Position numbers and translations under genes: made by a program. Below, in pieces: positions 34,083 through 43,330 of a stretch of 64,000 nucleotides of DNA. The stretch is taken from positions 186,001 through 250,000 of the forward strand of contig NZ_JAPZQX010000002.1 of assembly GCF_027531025.1 (NCBI RefSeq), in the 5' to 3' direction. This DNA comes from Novosphingobium sp. (GTDB lineage Bacteria > Pseudomonadota > Alphaproteobacteria > Sphingomonadales > Sphingomonadaceae). The first letter of the stretch is position 1. Every line of letters starts with the position of its first letter. Under the pieces are notes generated by a model. That model was given only the letters and a program-made list of their open reading frames with translations. It was not told where the DNA came from and searched no databases.

Positions 34083-35100
34083 GGTAGAATTCGGTCAGGT
34101 TCCCATCGGGATCGCGAACCGCAAAGAGATCGACTGTGCCAAGATTGGCGATCCTAACCCCTTGCGCGGCGTAGGCTATCGTCGTCCCCTTTGCCTCGAC
34201 CGAGCGGCGATAGGCGGCGAGATCGCGCACCGGGAAGCGCAACAGCAGCAAGCCCAGGTTGGGTGGGCTGGCATGGGCCGACTGGTCGGTGCCGGTGAAG
34301 CCCTGCATCTCCATCACTTCGACCCGGCCGGTTTCACCTGGCACCGGCTGGAGTGCGGCAGCTGCACGAGGGATCCGGGGGGTATGATTGAGCGGTATGC
34401 CGAAGTTCGATCGCGCCGGCTCGGGTGGCTCGCGGTCGCTGTCGAACACCAGCTCGAAGCCCAGGTTGTTCAGGTAGAAATCGCGGGCGCGGGCCTTGTT
34501 CTTGACCATCCGCATCGAGTTGAAGGCGTGGCTGATCCGCCCGACCGGAAAGGCGGTGAAGGGCGGGCTGACGCGCTGGTAGACCGCGATGTTGATCCCG
34601 TGCGGGCCAGTCAGCACCACGTTGCGCAGGTCCGAGGCGCCGAAGGTGAAGCGCACCGGCTCGCTTTCCGCCCACCAGCCGGCCTTGATTGCCGCATCGA
34701 ACAGCGCCGGGACATCGTCGGAGCGGACCATCAGAGAATAGATTCCGCCCGGATCCCAGGCCCGTGCGGCCAGCCGCACCGGACGCTGGGGCACGCCTGT
34801 AAAGCGCACGAAGCGGATGCAGCCACTGCTGGCCTGCGGGGCGCACCAGCGCTCGAAGCTGGCGCTGGCCTTGGCCGGCACGTTCCACGTCGCCAGCTCG
34901 GCGCGCTGAACCTTGCCGGCGGCGGTACGGGTCCATCCGCCTTGTCCTTCAAGCAGGTCGGTAAAGGGCCTGAATGCGGCGACGCCGACCACTGCCTCGC
35001 TCCAGGGAGCGACGCCGTGATCGGCGGCGACCCCGGCCGAGACCGGGGAATGGACCGCAGCGGCAAGCAGGATCGCCGCCGCCGCGGCCCGGCGTTTCAT
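34072..35100 (-). CDS. Exported VOC-family protein, probable two-domain
   Basis: This 342 aa protein starts at 35100 with a signal peptide (MKRRAAAAAILLAAAVHSPV, ending in SAG), so the mature enzyme should be periplasmic. Two VOC-like regions are likely: around residues 75-170 (GGIYSLMVRSDDVPALFDAA) and 185-340 (RMVKNKARARDFYLNNLG ... DPDGNLTEFYHAH). The final E in LTEFYHAH is a typical VOC metal-ligand strand. Its start overlaps the TonB receptor stop by one nt (TGATG), which ties it to import across the outer membrane. A periplasmic ring-cleaving or isomerising role is possible. Confidence 0.75.
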   Translation of the reverse strand: MKRRAAAAAILLAAAVHSPVSAGVAADHGVAPWSEAVVGVAAFRPFTDLLEGQGGWTRTAAGKVQRAELATWNVPAKASASFERWCAPQASSGCIRFVRFTGVPQRPVRLAARAWDPGGIYSLMVRSDDVPALFDAAIKAGWWAESEPVRFTFGASDLRNVVLTGPHGINIAVYQRVSPPFTAFPVGRISHAFNSMRMVKNKARARDFYLNNLGFELVFDSDREPPEPARSNFGIPLNHTPRIPRAAAALQPVPGETGRVEVMEMQGFTGTDQSAHASPPNLGLLLLRFPVRDLAAYRRSVEAKGTTIAYAAQGVRIANLGTVDLFAVRDPDGNLTEFYHAH

Positions 35101-37574
35101 CAGAAGTCGAACTTGGCCCGCAGGGTCCAGGTGCGGGGCGGGTTCAGGTAGAGGACGTTGGCCAGGGTGCTTTCGACTGCTTCCTGATCGAAGCAGTTCT
35201 TGCATTCTGCCACCAGGGACCAGCCGGATTCGGACTTCAGCGTGAGCGAGGCATTGGCGATCCAGCGCGATTCGCTGAACGAACCGGTGACAAAGTTGCC
35301 AAGGCCCCGCAGGTTGCCGCCATAGGCAGTGCCGCCGGGGCTGGTGTAGGGTTGGCTGTAGAAGCTGACCCCGCTGGTGCCGGTTTCGCTGTCGGCCCGC
35401 CAGCTGGCATTGACCGCCGGGGTCAGCGTCATGCCGCCGCCCAGCTGGGCTTCGTAGCTGGCACCGAAGGCCATGGTCCAGGCCGGGCTCCTCACCGGTT
35501 CGGCAAGGGAGCCATCGGGTGCAACGATGCCGACGCCGCAAGCCGTGGCATTGTCAGCCCCGCTGCCCACCGGGGTCCGGCCAGCCGCCAGCTGTGTGGC
35601 GCATGCCGCGAGCTGACCAGCAACAGCCTGCACCCCGTAGAGGTCAAACGCCGGGGCGTTCGGATCAAGCCGGTACTCGTCGTCCATGTAGCCGATCGAG
35701 CCGAAGACGGTGAAACCGTCAGCCGGGCGCGCGGTCACTTCCAGTTCCACGCCCTTGTTGCGATAGTTCGCAAAGTTGCGGGTAATGAAGGCGATCGAAC
35801 CGTTAGCGCGGGTAAAGGCCGAAGGGGTCTGCAGTCCTTCGATATCCAGCAGGAAGCCCGTCAGGTTGACCCGCAGACGGTTGTCCAATAGGTCCGCCTT
35901 GACGCCTGCTTCATATGACCAGGCGGTTTCCGGACCGAACGGCAGGGCTTCGGACGGGGCAGTCGCGCGGGCGTTCCAGCCGCCCGACTTGAAGCCCTTG
36001 GTTGCGCTGAGGAACATCAGGACATCGTCGTTCATCTTGTAGTTCAGCGCAAAGCGTGGGGTCCAGACCTTGGTCCTGATCACGGTCGGGATCGCCACGC
36101 CGTTTGTTGCCCGCAGGTTGGCGTTGACCAAGCAGGTCGCCTCAACCGTACCATCGTTGCAGCTGGCACGGTTGTCGCTGATGTCGAAGGTCTTTTCCTC
36201 GTCGGTGTAGCGGATGCCGGCGGTCAGCGTCAGCGCATCACTCACGTTGATGTCGGCCTGGGCATAGCCGGCCCAGGCTTTGGTGTTGTTCTTCAGGCGG
36301 CGGTCAGCCAGCAGGAACGGAAATCCGGCCGGCGGCGGGGCAAGGCCAAGGTTGAACAGGTCGGCAAAGTCCGTGTCGTTCTTTTCGTTGATGTAGAAGA
36401 CGCCCGTGACGTAATCGACCAGCCCGTCGCCCAGCGAGCCGGACAGCTTCACTTCCTGGGTGAACTGCTTGTGCTTGCCATCGTTGGCGATCACGAAGCC
36501 GCCCAGCGTGTAACCGCGCACCGCCGGGCTGGGCACGGCCAGGCTTGGCAGCGCACGACCATCGGCAAAGTCCAGCGCGAAGGTCTGTCGCATGTCGAGA
36601 TAGCCGGTGATCAGGTTGAGCTTGGTATCCCCGCCGAGGCCAAACTCGAGGTTCGAGGTGATCATGTCCATTTCAGCCTGGTTGCCCAGACCGAAATCGT
36701 CCTTGCGCCCGGTGAAGCGTCCCCCGAAGTCGTTGACCTTCCTCAGGCCGGTCGTGACGAAGCGGCCATCGCAATTGGTCGGGTTGGCCGGGTCGCAATC
36801 GAAGTTGGCGACGTTCGAGGCGTCGGCATAGGTGTGCATGTAGCTGGCACGCCAGGTGATGCTGTCGGAGAGCTCACCTTTCACGCCCAGACGCAGGCCC
36901 CAGCCGTCATTCTCGTTAGTGCGTTCGCCAGTCGTGGTGTTCTTGGCGTAACCGTTGTCGTTCTGCCAGTATCCTGACAGCTTGATCGCAAACTGCGGCG
37001 AAACCGGGAGGTCGATCGAGCCGCGCGCCAGCTTGCGCTGGTAGGAGCCATAGCCAGCCTCGATATAGCCGCCGATCTCATCGCCCGGGTCCTTCATCAC
37101 CACGGCGATTGCGCCGCCCGTGGTGTTGCGACCGAACAGCGTGCCCTGGGGGCCACGCAGCACTTCGACGCGCTCGACATCGAAGAAGCTGAAATTGTTG
37201 GCATTCTGGCGGCTGATGTAGACGTCATTGATATAGGTGCCGATCGGCGGATCGAAAGTTGCGATCGATTCGGTGTTGCCGACGCCGCGGAGGTAATAGG
37301 AATTCGCCGTTCCGAGGCCGGTGTTGTTGAGGCCCACCAGATTCGGGACGAACTGGGTCACATCCAGGGCGGTGTTGATGCCGCGCGTTTCGAGCGTTTC
37401 GGCGTTGAAAGCGGTAATCGCGATCGGCACGTCCTGGACGCTTTCGGCACGGCGCTGGGCGGTGACCACGATGTCCTCAAGCCCCTGGTCATCGGTGGGG
37501 GTATTCTGGGCATATGCCGGCGAGGCCAGCATGGCGGCAAGCGAAACGGCGCTCAGCAGTGCGGTACGGGTCAT
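35100..37574 (-). CDS. TonB-dependent receptor 1
   Basis: This 824 aa outer-membrane receptor has a signal peptide (MTRTALLSAVSLAAMLASPA, ending YAQN), a TonB box DIVVTAQRR, a plug domain with RVEVLRGPQGTLFGRNTTGG, and a 22-strand barrel ending TWTLRAKFDF with the C-terminal Phe. GGAAGGA precedes the start. It heads an eight-gene minus-strand operon with catabolic genes, so the ligand is probably the carbon source rather than iron. Two island operators lie upstream in the gap to the divergent membrane gene. The gap 37575-37737 holds those sites only. Confidence 0.9.
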   Translation of the reverse strand: MTRTALLSAVSLAAMLASPAYAQNTPTDDQGLEDIVVTAQRRAESVQDVPIAITAFNAETLETRGINTALDVTQFVPNLVGLNNTGLGTANSYYLRGVGNTESIATFDPPIGTYINDVYISRQNANNFSFFDVERVEVLRGPQGTLFGRNTTGGAIAVVMKDPGDEIGGYIEAGYGSYQRKLARGSIDLPVSPQFAIKLSGYWQNDNGYAKNTTTGERTNENDGWGLRLGVKGELSDSITWRASYMHTYADASNVANFDCDPANPTNCDGRFVTTGLRKVNDFGGRFTGRKDDFGLGNQAEMDMITSNLEFGLGGDTKLNLITGYLDMRQTFALDFADGRALPSLAVPSPAVRGYTLGGFVIANDGKHKQFTQEVKLSGSLGDGLVDYVTGVFYINEKNDTDFADLFNLGLAPPPAGFPFLLADRRLKNNTKAWAGYAQADINVSDALTLTAGIRYTDEEKTFDISDNRASCNDGTVEATCLVNANLRATNGVAIPTVIRTKVWTPRFALNYKMNDDVLMFLSATKGFKSGGWNARATAPSEALPFGPETAWSYEAGVKADLLDNRLRVNLTGFLLDIEGLQTPSAFTRANGSIAFITRNFANYRNKGVELEVTARPADGFTVFGSIGYMDDEYRLDPNAPAFDLYGVQAVAGQLAACATQLAAGRTPVGSGADNATACGVGIVAPDGSLAEPVRSPAWTMAFGASYEAQLGGGMTLTPAVNASWRADSETGTSGVSFYSQPYTSPGGTAYGGNLRGLGNFVTGSFSESRWIANASLTLKSESGWSLVAECKNCFDQEAVESTLANVLYLNPPRTWTLRAKFDF

Positions 37575-37662
37575 CGTCGGTCCTTCCCTGTTAGCTCGAT
37601 CCCAGCGCCCGATTATCCTTACCGGGTCGCATCAGAGGGGTGTTTATCCCGCAGGTCCAAAG

Positions 37663-37674
37663 TTGTCCGGACAT
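37663..37674. promoter_or_regulatory. Island operator site 4 (TTGTCCGGACAT)
   Basis: One outer mismatch to TTGTCCGGACAA. It lies 89 nt upstream of the TonB receptor 1 start. Its centre is 43 nt from that of site 5, close to four helical turns. Confidence 0.7.
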
Positions 37675-37705
37675 TTGTGCTTTTGTCAAGCCGCGAAATG
37701 TGGTG

Positions 37706-37717
37706 ATGTCCGGACAA
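37706..37717. promoter_or_regulatory. Island operator site 5 (ATGTCCGGACAA)
   Basis: One outer mismatch to the consensus. It lies 20 nt upstream of the divergent membrane-protein start at 37738. The pair of sites 4 and 5 could allow cooperative or looped binding over both divergent promoters. Confidence 0.7.
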
Positions 37718-37737
37718 CATTACGGGGGAACCGAGCC

Positions 37738-38421
37738 ATGAGCCTTGCCGATCTTGCCTATCCGACCCTGGTCTATGTCCACCTGCTGCTGTTCGTGATG
37801 TGGCTGGGGGCGGATGTCGGCGTATTCCTGCTGGGGCAACACTTCCGCAAGCGCGAGCTTTACTCGCTTGACCAGCGGATCGCGCTGCTGAAGCTGCTGG
37901 TGATCGTTGACCTGACCCCGCGCGCGGCCTGGGCGCTGATGGTGCCCTTGTCGCTGACCTTGTCCTACGTGGGCAACTGGTGGAACCTGCCGGTCGCGAT
38001 TGTCTGGTTCGGCTGGATCATTGCGTCGATCTGGCTGTGGCTGGTGTTCGATGCCCACGCCCATGACATGACCCCGCGGGCAGCGCGAAACCGGCGGATC
38101 GAAGGCTGGATCCGCTACCTGCTCTGCGCCGGGTATCTCTGGCTGGGGCTGGAATCGGTGCTGACCGGCCACCCGATTGCGCCAACCTGGCTGGCCTGGA
38201 AGGCGCTGCTGTTCGGGGCGATCTTTGCCGCTGCAATCATGATCGACGTCTCATTCAAGCCGGTCGGTGCCCAGCTCGGCCGGCTGCTGGCCGAAGGATC
38301 AAGCGATGAAACCGAAGTGCCTTTGCGGCGGACGATGGACAAGACCCGCTGGTGGGTCTGGCTAACCTATCTGCTGCTGGTGGTCACTTCCTACCTAGGA
38401 GCGGTCAAGCCAACCCCCTGA
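37738..38421 (+). CDS. CopD-like multi-pass membrane protein (copy 2)
   Basis: This 227 aa membrane protein starts at 37738 after GGGGGA. The first helix has VYVHLLLFVMWLGADVGVF, matching the His-x7-WLG pattern of copies 1 and 3. About six hydrophobic segments follow, one with HAHD in the loop (VFDAHAHDMTPRAARNRRIE). It is transcribed alone and divergently from the TonB receptor operon. CopD-like folds with helix-1 His can bind haem or copper; that is speculation here. The GAVKPTP end is shared in spirit with copy 1. Confidence 0.7.
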   Translation: MSLADLAYPTLVYVHLLLFVMWLGADVGVFLLGQHFRKRELYSLDQRIALLKLLVIVDLTPRAAWALMVPLSLTLSYVGNWWNLPVAIVWFGWIIASIWLWLVFDAHAHDMTPRAARNRRIEGWIRYLLCAGYLWLGLESVLTGHPIAPTWLAWKALLFGAIFAAAIMIDVSFKPVGAQLGRLLAEGSSDETEVPLRRTMDKTRWWVWLTYLLLVVTSYLGAVKPTP

Positions 38422-38457
38422 TCCTATGTCCAAACCGCAGTTGCTGACATGCCACAG

Positions 38458-38469
38458 TTGTCTCGACAA
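38458..38469. promoter_or_regulatory. Island operator site 6 (TTGTCTCGACAA)
   Basis: Inner CCGG is changed to CTCG; both outer half-sites TTGTC/GACAA are intact. It lies upstream of TonB receptor 2 (start 38566), 31 nt (three turns) from site 7. Confidence 0.55.
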
Positions 38470-38488
38470 CCTTTGTTCGCTGTGTAAA

Positions 38489-38500
38489 TTGTCTGGACAA
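38489..38500. promoter_or_regulatory. Island operator site 7 (TTGTCTGGACAA)
   Basis: One inner change from the consensus. The half-sites are intact and the spacing to site 6 is a whole number of helical turns. Lies 65 nt upstream of the receptor ATG. The gap 38422-38565 holds only sites 6 and 7 and the leader. Confidence 0.65.
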
Positions 38501-38565
38501 CTTTTGACTAATTGACGATGCCTTCCCACCGGTGGGAATTTGCCGCCAATGGGGAGGTGAGTTTT

Positions 38566-41109
38566 ATGAAGCGTTCGCTGCGTTTGATGTTGCTAACGGC
38601 CACAGTGTTCACGCCAAGTGTGGCCATGGCCCAGAATGCCTCGCCAAATGACGAAGGCGGGATCAAGGATATCGTCGTGACGGCCCGCAAGACCGCCGAA
38701 ACGCTGTCCGAGGCGCCGGTCGCGGTTTCGGTGGTGACATCCGAGAAGATCAACGAATTGGGGCTCACCTCGATCGACGACTTCGCAAAGCAGTCGACTG
38801 GCATCAGCTTCAGCCAGGCCTTCGGGCGCAGCACCGACCGTCCGGTGATTCGCGGGCAATCGAACGTTTTGGCCGGCGTGCAGGCCGGCGTGGAGACGGG
38901 CGCGGCCTATTTCGTCGATGGTGTCTATTACCAGGGTGATATTCAGGGCTTCGATCCGCAGTCGATCGAGCGGGTCGAAGTGATCAAGGGCCCACAGTCG
39001 GCGCTCTATGGTCGCAACACCTATGCCGGCGCGATCAACTATATCACCAAGGATCCCAGCAAGGATTTGACCGTTTCGGCGCGCGGTCGCGTGGCCGAGC
39101 ATGACGAGTACGAATTCTCCGGATCGGTCAGCGGGCAGATCGTGCCCGATGTCTTCGGCTTCCGCGCTGGTGGTCGGTTCTACAAGTACGGCGGCGAGTA
39201 TACCAACCAGCTGACCGGCAAGAAGGTCGGCAATGAAAAGACTACCTCGGCTTACCTCACGCTGCAGCTTGAACCGTCGAGCGACATCAAGTGGCGCACC
39301 CGCGTCAACTGGCAGCACGACGAGGATGGACCGCTGGCGATTTTCCTTCAGGGGGCGGCAGACAACAACTGTAAGCCAGGCTATCGATCGGCTCGCTATC
39401 GCACAGCTTCGCCGTTTGTGCCGCTGGCCCCGGCGGTGCTGACCTCCACCAATACGAACCAGTTTTTTTGCGGCGTCATTCAGCCACAGCCGAACAACGT
39501 ACGGCTGAACACCGATCCCTTGCTGATCAACCCCACGCTCGGTGTCCGCGATGGCACCGCCTTTGACGGGATCGAGAACAAGCAGGTGCTGGTCACCAGC
39601 ATCTTGGATTGGGACCTCGGTGGTTCGGGCTGGGTGCTCCATGCCTCGGGCGGCTGGCGCAAGAACTACAACTACTTTGGCACCGACTCCGACCATTCAG
39701 ACGGCTTCGCCTATTTTGCCGGTACTGCGGCTTCGACGCTGAATACCGAACCAGCCTTTGCCAATACCAACCGCGACGAGCAGAAAGACGTTAGCGCCGA
39801 ACTGCGGATCAGCTCTCCCGAAGACAAACCGATCCGGGCCATGATCGGCGGGTTCTATTATAAGCAGAACTTCCAAACGACCGACATCACCTTCGCCAGC
39901 GGCAAGACAGGGCTCGCGCTGGGGACCGACCTATCACAATACGCCTCGGTCGAGAACAAGGCCATCTTCGGCATGATTGAATGGGACATTACCAATGCCC
40001 TGTCGATTACCGCCGAACTGCGCCATGCCAAGGAAACCAAGACCCTGATCGACCGGGCCTCGGCCGCCTCGATCTTTTGCGCCGGTGAAGCCGGGCGCGC
40101 GGCCCTCTTTGGCTTTGCCGGCACCTGCCGTCCAGCTGGCTCGTTCTCGGGCACCGACCCGCGCATCACTGTGAATTACACCACGCCGGGCGGAACGCTC
40201 ATTTATGCCGTCTTGGCTACCGGCCGCAAGCCGGGTGGTTTCAACGGCACAGCCGGGGTCACGGCCGAAACACAGTACCCGGGTTCGCAGTTCGTCAATT
40301 ACCTGCCCGAAAAGTCGAAGGGCGGGGAACTAGGCGTGAAGTTCGATGCGCTGGACCGCCGCTTGCGGGTCAACGTCACCGGCTTCTACAATGAGCTGAC
40401 CGACTACCAGCTGACCACCGCCATCCCCAATCCAGCGGGTACCGGGGCGGTCACCTCGATCGTCTCGAACGCTGGCAAGGCGCAGACTAAGGGCCTCGAG
40501 CTGGAAATCACCGCTGCCCCGGCTGAAAATCTCCTTTTGAACATCGGCCTGTCTTATGTTGATGCCAAGTTCACCGAAGGCTGCGATGCGGACGAGTTCA
40601 TCCTCAATTCAGGTGGCCTGCGTCCAAACTTCGATACCCGCAACCCGACCGCTGCCGGCAAGCCGCTGTGCGACATCAGCAGACGCAAGCTGCCGCTGGG
40701 TAGCCCGTTCATTTTCAACGGTTCGGTCAGCTGGTCGAAGGAAATCGGCTCCAACGGGATGGAGTTCTTCGCCAATTCGAACTTCAGCTATGAAGACTCG
40801 AAGTATGTCCAGGTCGATAACCTGGCCAAGACCGGCGACGCCTTCCTGCTGAACGCGCGCTTGGGGATCAAGACCGAACGGTTCACCTTCGCGGTCTTCG
40901 GCCGCAATCTGACCAACGAGGATTCGATCCCGCTCGCCACCCGCTGGTTCGACTTGCGCTATGGCGCGGGCACCACCGGTCTGCCGCCGGCGGCTTCGGT
41001 CACTTTCGATGGCCGTCCAGCCCAGATCGAAACCGGCACGCCGCGCGGCTTCTTTGCCACGCTGCGCAAGGGCCGCACCTTTGGCGTGGAAGCCAGCGTC
41101 AACTTCTGA
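38566..41109 (+). CDS. TonB-dependent receptor 2
   Basis: This 847 aa receptor starts at 38566 after GGGGAGG. Signal peptide MKRSLRLMLLTATVFTPSVA ends MAQN, TonB box IVVTARK, plug motif RVEVIKGPQSALYGRNTYAG, and a C-terminal FGVEASVNF strand. The plug is shorter than in ferric-siderophore receptors and no siderophore-specific segments are seen, in keeping with import of an organic compound. It is transcribed alone, with two operator sites upstream and a terminator downstream. Confidence 0.9.
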   Translation: MKRSLRLMLLTATVFTPSVAMAQNASPNDEGGIKDIVVTARKTAETLSEAPVAVSVVTSEKINELGLTSIDDFAKQSTGISFSQAFGRSTDRPVIRGQSNVLAGVQAGVETGAAYFVDGVYYQGDIQGFDPQSIERVEVIKGPQSALYGRNTYAGAINYITKDPSKDLTVSARGRVAEHDEYEFSGSVSGQIVPDVFGFRAGGRFYKYGGEYTNQLTGKKVGNEKTTSAYLTLQLEPSSDIKWRTRVNWQHDEDGPLAIFLQGAADNNCKPGYRSARYRTASPFVPLAPAVLTSTNTNQFFCGVIQPQPNNVRLNTDPLLINPTLGVRDGTAFDGIENKQVLVTSILDWDLGGSGWVLHASGGWRKNYNYFGTDSDHSDGFAYFAGTAASTLNTEPAFANTNRDEQKDVSAELRISSPEDKPIRAMIGGFYYKQNFQTTDITFASGKTGLALGTDLSQYASVENKAIFGMIEWDITNALSITAELRHAKETKTLIDRASAASIFCAGEAGRAALFGFAGTCRPAGSFSGTDPRITVNYTTPGGTLIYAVLATGRKPGGFNGTAGVTAETQYPGSQFVNYLPEKSKGGELGVKFDALDRRLRVNVTGFYNELTDYQLTTAIPNPAGTGAVTSIVSNAGKAQTKGLELEITAAPAENLLLNIGLSYVDAKFTEGCDADEFILNSGGLRPNFDTRNPTAAGKPLCDISRRKLPLGSPFIFNGSVSWSKEIGSNGMEFFANSNFSYEDSKYVQVDNLAKTGDAFLLNARLGIKTERFTFAVFGRNLTNEDSIPLATRWFDLRYGAGTTGLPPAASVTFDGRPAQIETGTPRGFFATLRKGRTFGVEASVNF

Positions 41110-41127
41110 CGCTGGGCAAATGACAGG

Positions 41128-41160
41128 AAGGGGCGGCGGCCAGCCTGGCTGCCGCCCCTT
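41128..41160. terminator. Bidirectional intrinsic terminator between convergent genes
   Basis: AAGGGGCGGC (41128-41137) pairs with GCCGCCCCTT (41151-41160) over a loop of about 13 nt, followed by CCCTTT. It lies between the receptor stop (41109) and the stop of the convergent membrane gene (41171). Confidence 0.75.
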
Positions 41161-41170
41161 CCCTTTGTCG

Positions 41171-41815
41171 TCAAAACGGCCGCAGAACGGCCAGCGCGGC
41201 GATGGCGAAGACCTGCAGCCACAGGCCGGCCAGGATCGACGTGGCGCGGCGATAGGTTGCGCGCAGACTGGCCTCGCGCTTAGGCGTGGAGCCCTCTGCC
41301 AGCACTTCGGCCCAGGTGCTGAAGTGCCGGATCAACTGGAACCGGATCAACAAGCCGCAGCCGATCACCCCGGCGAAGAGACCGAGCTTCAGCCGCAGCC
41401 AGACCGGCCAATCCGCCTGCGTGAATGCCAGAGCTAGCAGCGCCAGGGCCAGGCCATACCGCACCACGCGATCAAGCAGGGCGAGCCGCAGGCCCAGCGC
41501 GGACTTGCGGGTGCGATGGGTCGCCTCGACCAGTCCCAGCCAGCTCAGGCCGGCAACCAGGGCAATCCCGCCCAGGCTAGCGGGCAGCAGACCCAGCCCG
41601 GCGAGCAGCATCGTGCCGAGCATGGCCTGCAGGACCAGGGCATAGCGGACGTGCTGATCGACCTTCATCAGGTGATCGGTCATCTCCTGCCGTGCCGCGA
41701 CCGGCAGGTCATGGCGGTGGACGATGAAGCGATACTCGCTATTGATGACGAGGTCCGAGCCAAGCCAGTAGCCCAGGACCACGGTATGGATCGCCAGCAG
41801 TATGGTCTGGCTCAT
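41171..41815 (-). CDS. CopD-like multi-pass membrane protein (copy 3)
   Basis: This 214 aa protein is strongly hydrophobic with about six membrane segments. The first helix holds AIHTVVLGYWLGSDLVINS, the same His-x7-WLG-acidic pattern as copies 1 and 2. A FSTWAEVLAEGSTPKREASL loop resembles GRLLAEGSSDETEVPLRR in copy 2, so the two are the closest pair. It ends a three-gene minus-strand operon and overlaps family C copy 3 by 4 nt. Confidence 0.7.
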   Translation of the reverse strand: MSQTILLAIHTVVLGYWLGSDLVINSEYRFIVHRHDLPVAARQEMTDHLMKVDQHVRYALVLQAMLGTMLLAGLGLLPASLGGIALVAGLSWLGLVEATHRTRKSALGLRLALLDRVVRYGLALALLALAFTQADWPVWLRLKLGLFAGVIGCGLLIRFQLIRHFSTWAEVLAEGSTPKREASLRATYRRATSILAGLWLQVFAIAALAVLRPF

Positions 41816-42336
41816 CGCGGGGCCCTTGACTGGAAGGCATAGAATGAAGGATCATCATGCCTCCGCCAGTCGGCCGTCACATAGTCCTCATTGATCAGAG
41901 TGCGCTGGAACAGCCGCCCCTTGTCATACCAGTGCCAGGTGCGGTTCTTGGCGCGGCCATCCTCGGCGACCGTGATCATCTCGTAATAGCGGAAATCGGG
42001 TGCCCCGGCGCGGGTCCACAGCACCATGATCGTGCGCTGCGTCTCGTCCATCGCCAGCGGCGCGACCCAGCCATCGATATTGACGTTTGAGATGTTTATC
42101 CGGTCGCCCTGCAGTACCCCGTCGAAGTAGCGGATCTCGCGGGTGCCGTCGGGCCAGTCATAGATATTGGTCTGGGCCAGCCGCGCCGCGCCATCCGGCC
42201 CGTCGAACAGCCGACAGGCGAGTGTCGACTTGTGCCGGTCAATCTCGCGGTGATCGGCGTCGAAGTGGACATATTCGCCCTGCCATACCCCCGCCTGGCT
42301 GGCGACGAGGGGCATGGCTTCGGCGATCGCTCCCAT
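41812..42336 (-). CDS. Small conserved protein of the island family C (copy 3), DUF3598-like
   Basis: This 174 aa protein carries the family C pattern (AEAMPLVASQAGVWQGEYVHF, NIYDWPDGTREIRYFDG, YYEMITVAEDGRAKNRTWHW). Its start lies 3 nt after the DUF1838 stop; it overlaps the membrane gene by 4 nt. Here it sits between DUF1838 and CopD-like genes, elsewhere with leuC (copy 1) or NodB genes (copy 2). The Trp-rich strands suggest ligand binding. Function unknown. Confidence 0.65.
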   Translation of the reverse strand: MGAIAEAMPLVASQAGVWQGEYVHFDADHREIDRHKSTLACRLFDGPDGAARLAQTNIYDWPDGTREIRYFDGVLQGDRINISNVNIDGWVAPLAMDETQRTIMVLWTRAGAPDFRYYEMITVAEDGRAKNRTWHWYDKGRLFQRTLINEDYVTADWRRHDDPSFYAFQSRAPR

Positions 42337-42339
42337 AGG

Positions 42340-43260
42340 TCAATGTCCGGCCGTGGGCGCGGGCTTCTTGCCGCCTTCCTTCTCGGCGATCCACTTCTTG
42401 AACACGGTCCAGGTCGTCTCGTTGGGCCGCTGGTCGTCAAGCGGCGGCGGCGAGGTGTAGATCGGATAGTTGAGCGCGATCTCGTCCTTCAGCACCTTGG
42501 GCAGCTCGTCAAAGCTCTTCAGCTTGTTGCCCATGGCGTTGAACACCATCTGGCCCTGGCGGCCGCGCATCTTCATCCACGGCATCCAGTCGGAAATGCG
42601 CACCCAGGAAACGATCGGATAGGCGGTGGGGTTCTTGGTGTTGAGCATCTCCTCCGCGTCATAGGCGAAGTCGAAGATCTCCATCGCGTGGTACTTGCCG
42701 CCGATATAGTCCTGATACTCGCCGCCCAGCACGTTGTGATAGAACAGCGGCGCTTCGAACGGGGCGAAGATCCAGCGGCCTTCTCGTCGGCCGGCGAACT
42801 TGAACGGCGTGCCATCGGCGGCATAGGGGAAGAGCGGGCGCTGGTTCACCGGATCGTTCGCAATGTGCATCACGTCAACCGTCTCGCCGGTCCACGGATT
42901 GGTCCACTTGCGCACCACTTCGCCGGTCTTCGGATCGATATAGAGCATGATTTCGCGGCTGATCAGGCGCCAGCCCTTGCCGCGCTTGGGGTCATCCACG
43001 GTCACGCAGGTGCGGATATTCATCCCTTCGCCCTTGAACAGCAGGCGGTCCGGCTCACCAGCGACGCGGGAATAGATGTTGCCGGCCCAGTGATAGACCG
43101 CCGGCTTGCCATCCGCCTCGCCGCACTGGGCGCGCTTGGACACTTCAAGCGCATCTTCGGGCTTGCTAAGATCCAGCATCCGGGCCTTGCCTGCTGCCAA
43201 GGCCGGGCTGGCCGTTACGGCCAGTGCCGTCGCTGTCATCATCCATTTGATTGCCCGCAT
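42340..43260 (-). CDS. Exported DUF1838 family protein
   Basis: This 306 aa protein starts at 43260 after GGAG (another ATG is 12 nt upstream). The signal peptide MRAIKWMMTATALAVTASPA ends LAAG, so the protein should be periplasmic. The mature part (EDALEVSKRAQCGEADGK, NIRTCVTVDD, RISDWMPWMKMRGRQGQMVF) is the DUF1838 domain, which I know only as an uncharacterised domain. It heads a three-gene operon controlled by operator 8. A binding or modifying role in the periplasm is a guess. Confidence 0.78.
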   Translation of the reverse strand: MRAIKWMMTATALAVTASPALAAGKARMLDLSKPEDALEVSKRAQCGEADGKPAVYHWAGNIYSRVAGEPDRLLFKGEGMNIRTCVTVDDPKRGKGWRLISREIMLYIDPKTGEVVRKWTNPWTGETVDVMHIANDPVNQRPLFPYAADGTPFKFAGRREGRWIFAPFEAPLFYHNVLGGEYQDYIGGKYHAMEIFDFAYDAEEMLNTKNPTAYPIVSWVRISDWMPWMKMRGRQGQMVFNAMGNKLKSFDELPKVLKDEIALNYPIYTSPPPLDDQRPNETTWTVFKKWIAEKEGGKKPAPTAGH

Positions 43261-43297
43261 GATCCACTCCATACCGGTTATGGAGCAGAGCATAGAT

Positions 43298-43309
43298 TTG
43301 TCCGGACAA
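43298..43309. promoter_or_regulatory. Island operator site 8 (TTGTCCGGACAA)
   Basis: Exact consensus palindrome 37 nt upstream of the DUF1838 start at 43260, and downstream of the ThDP enzyme stop at 43331. It therefore serves the DUF1838 operon. Confidence 0.75.
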
Positions 43310-43330
43310 CTTGTGAAGCGGAGAATTGAT

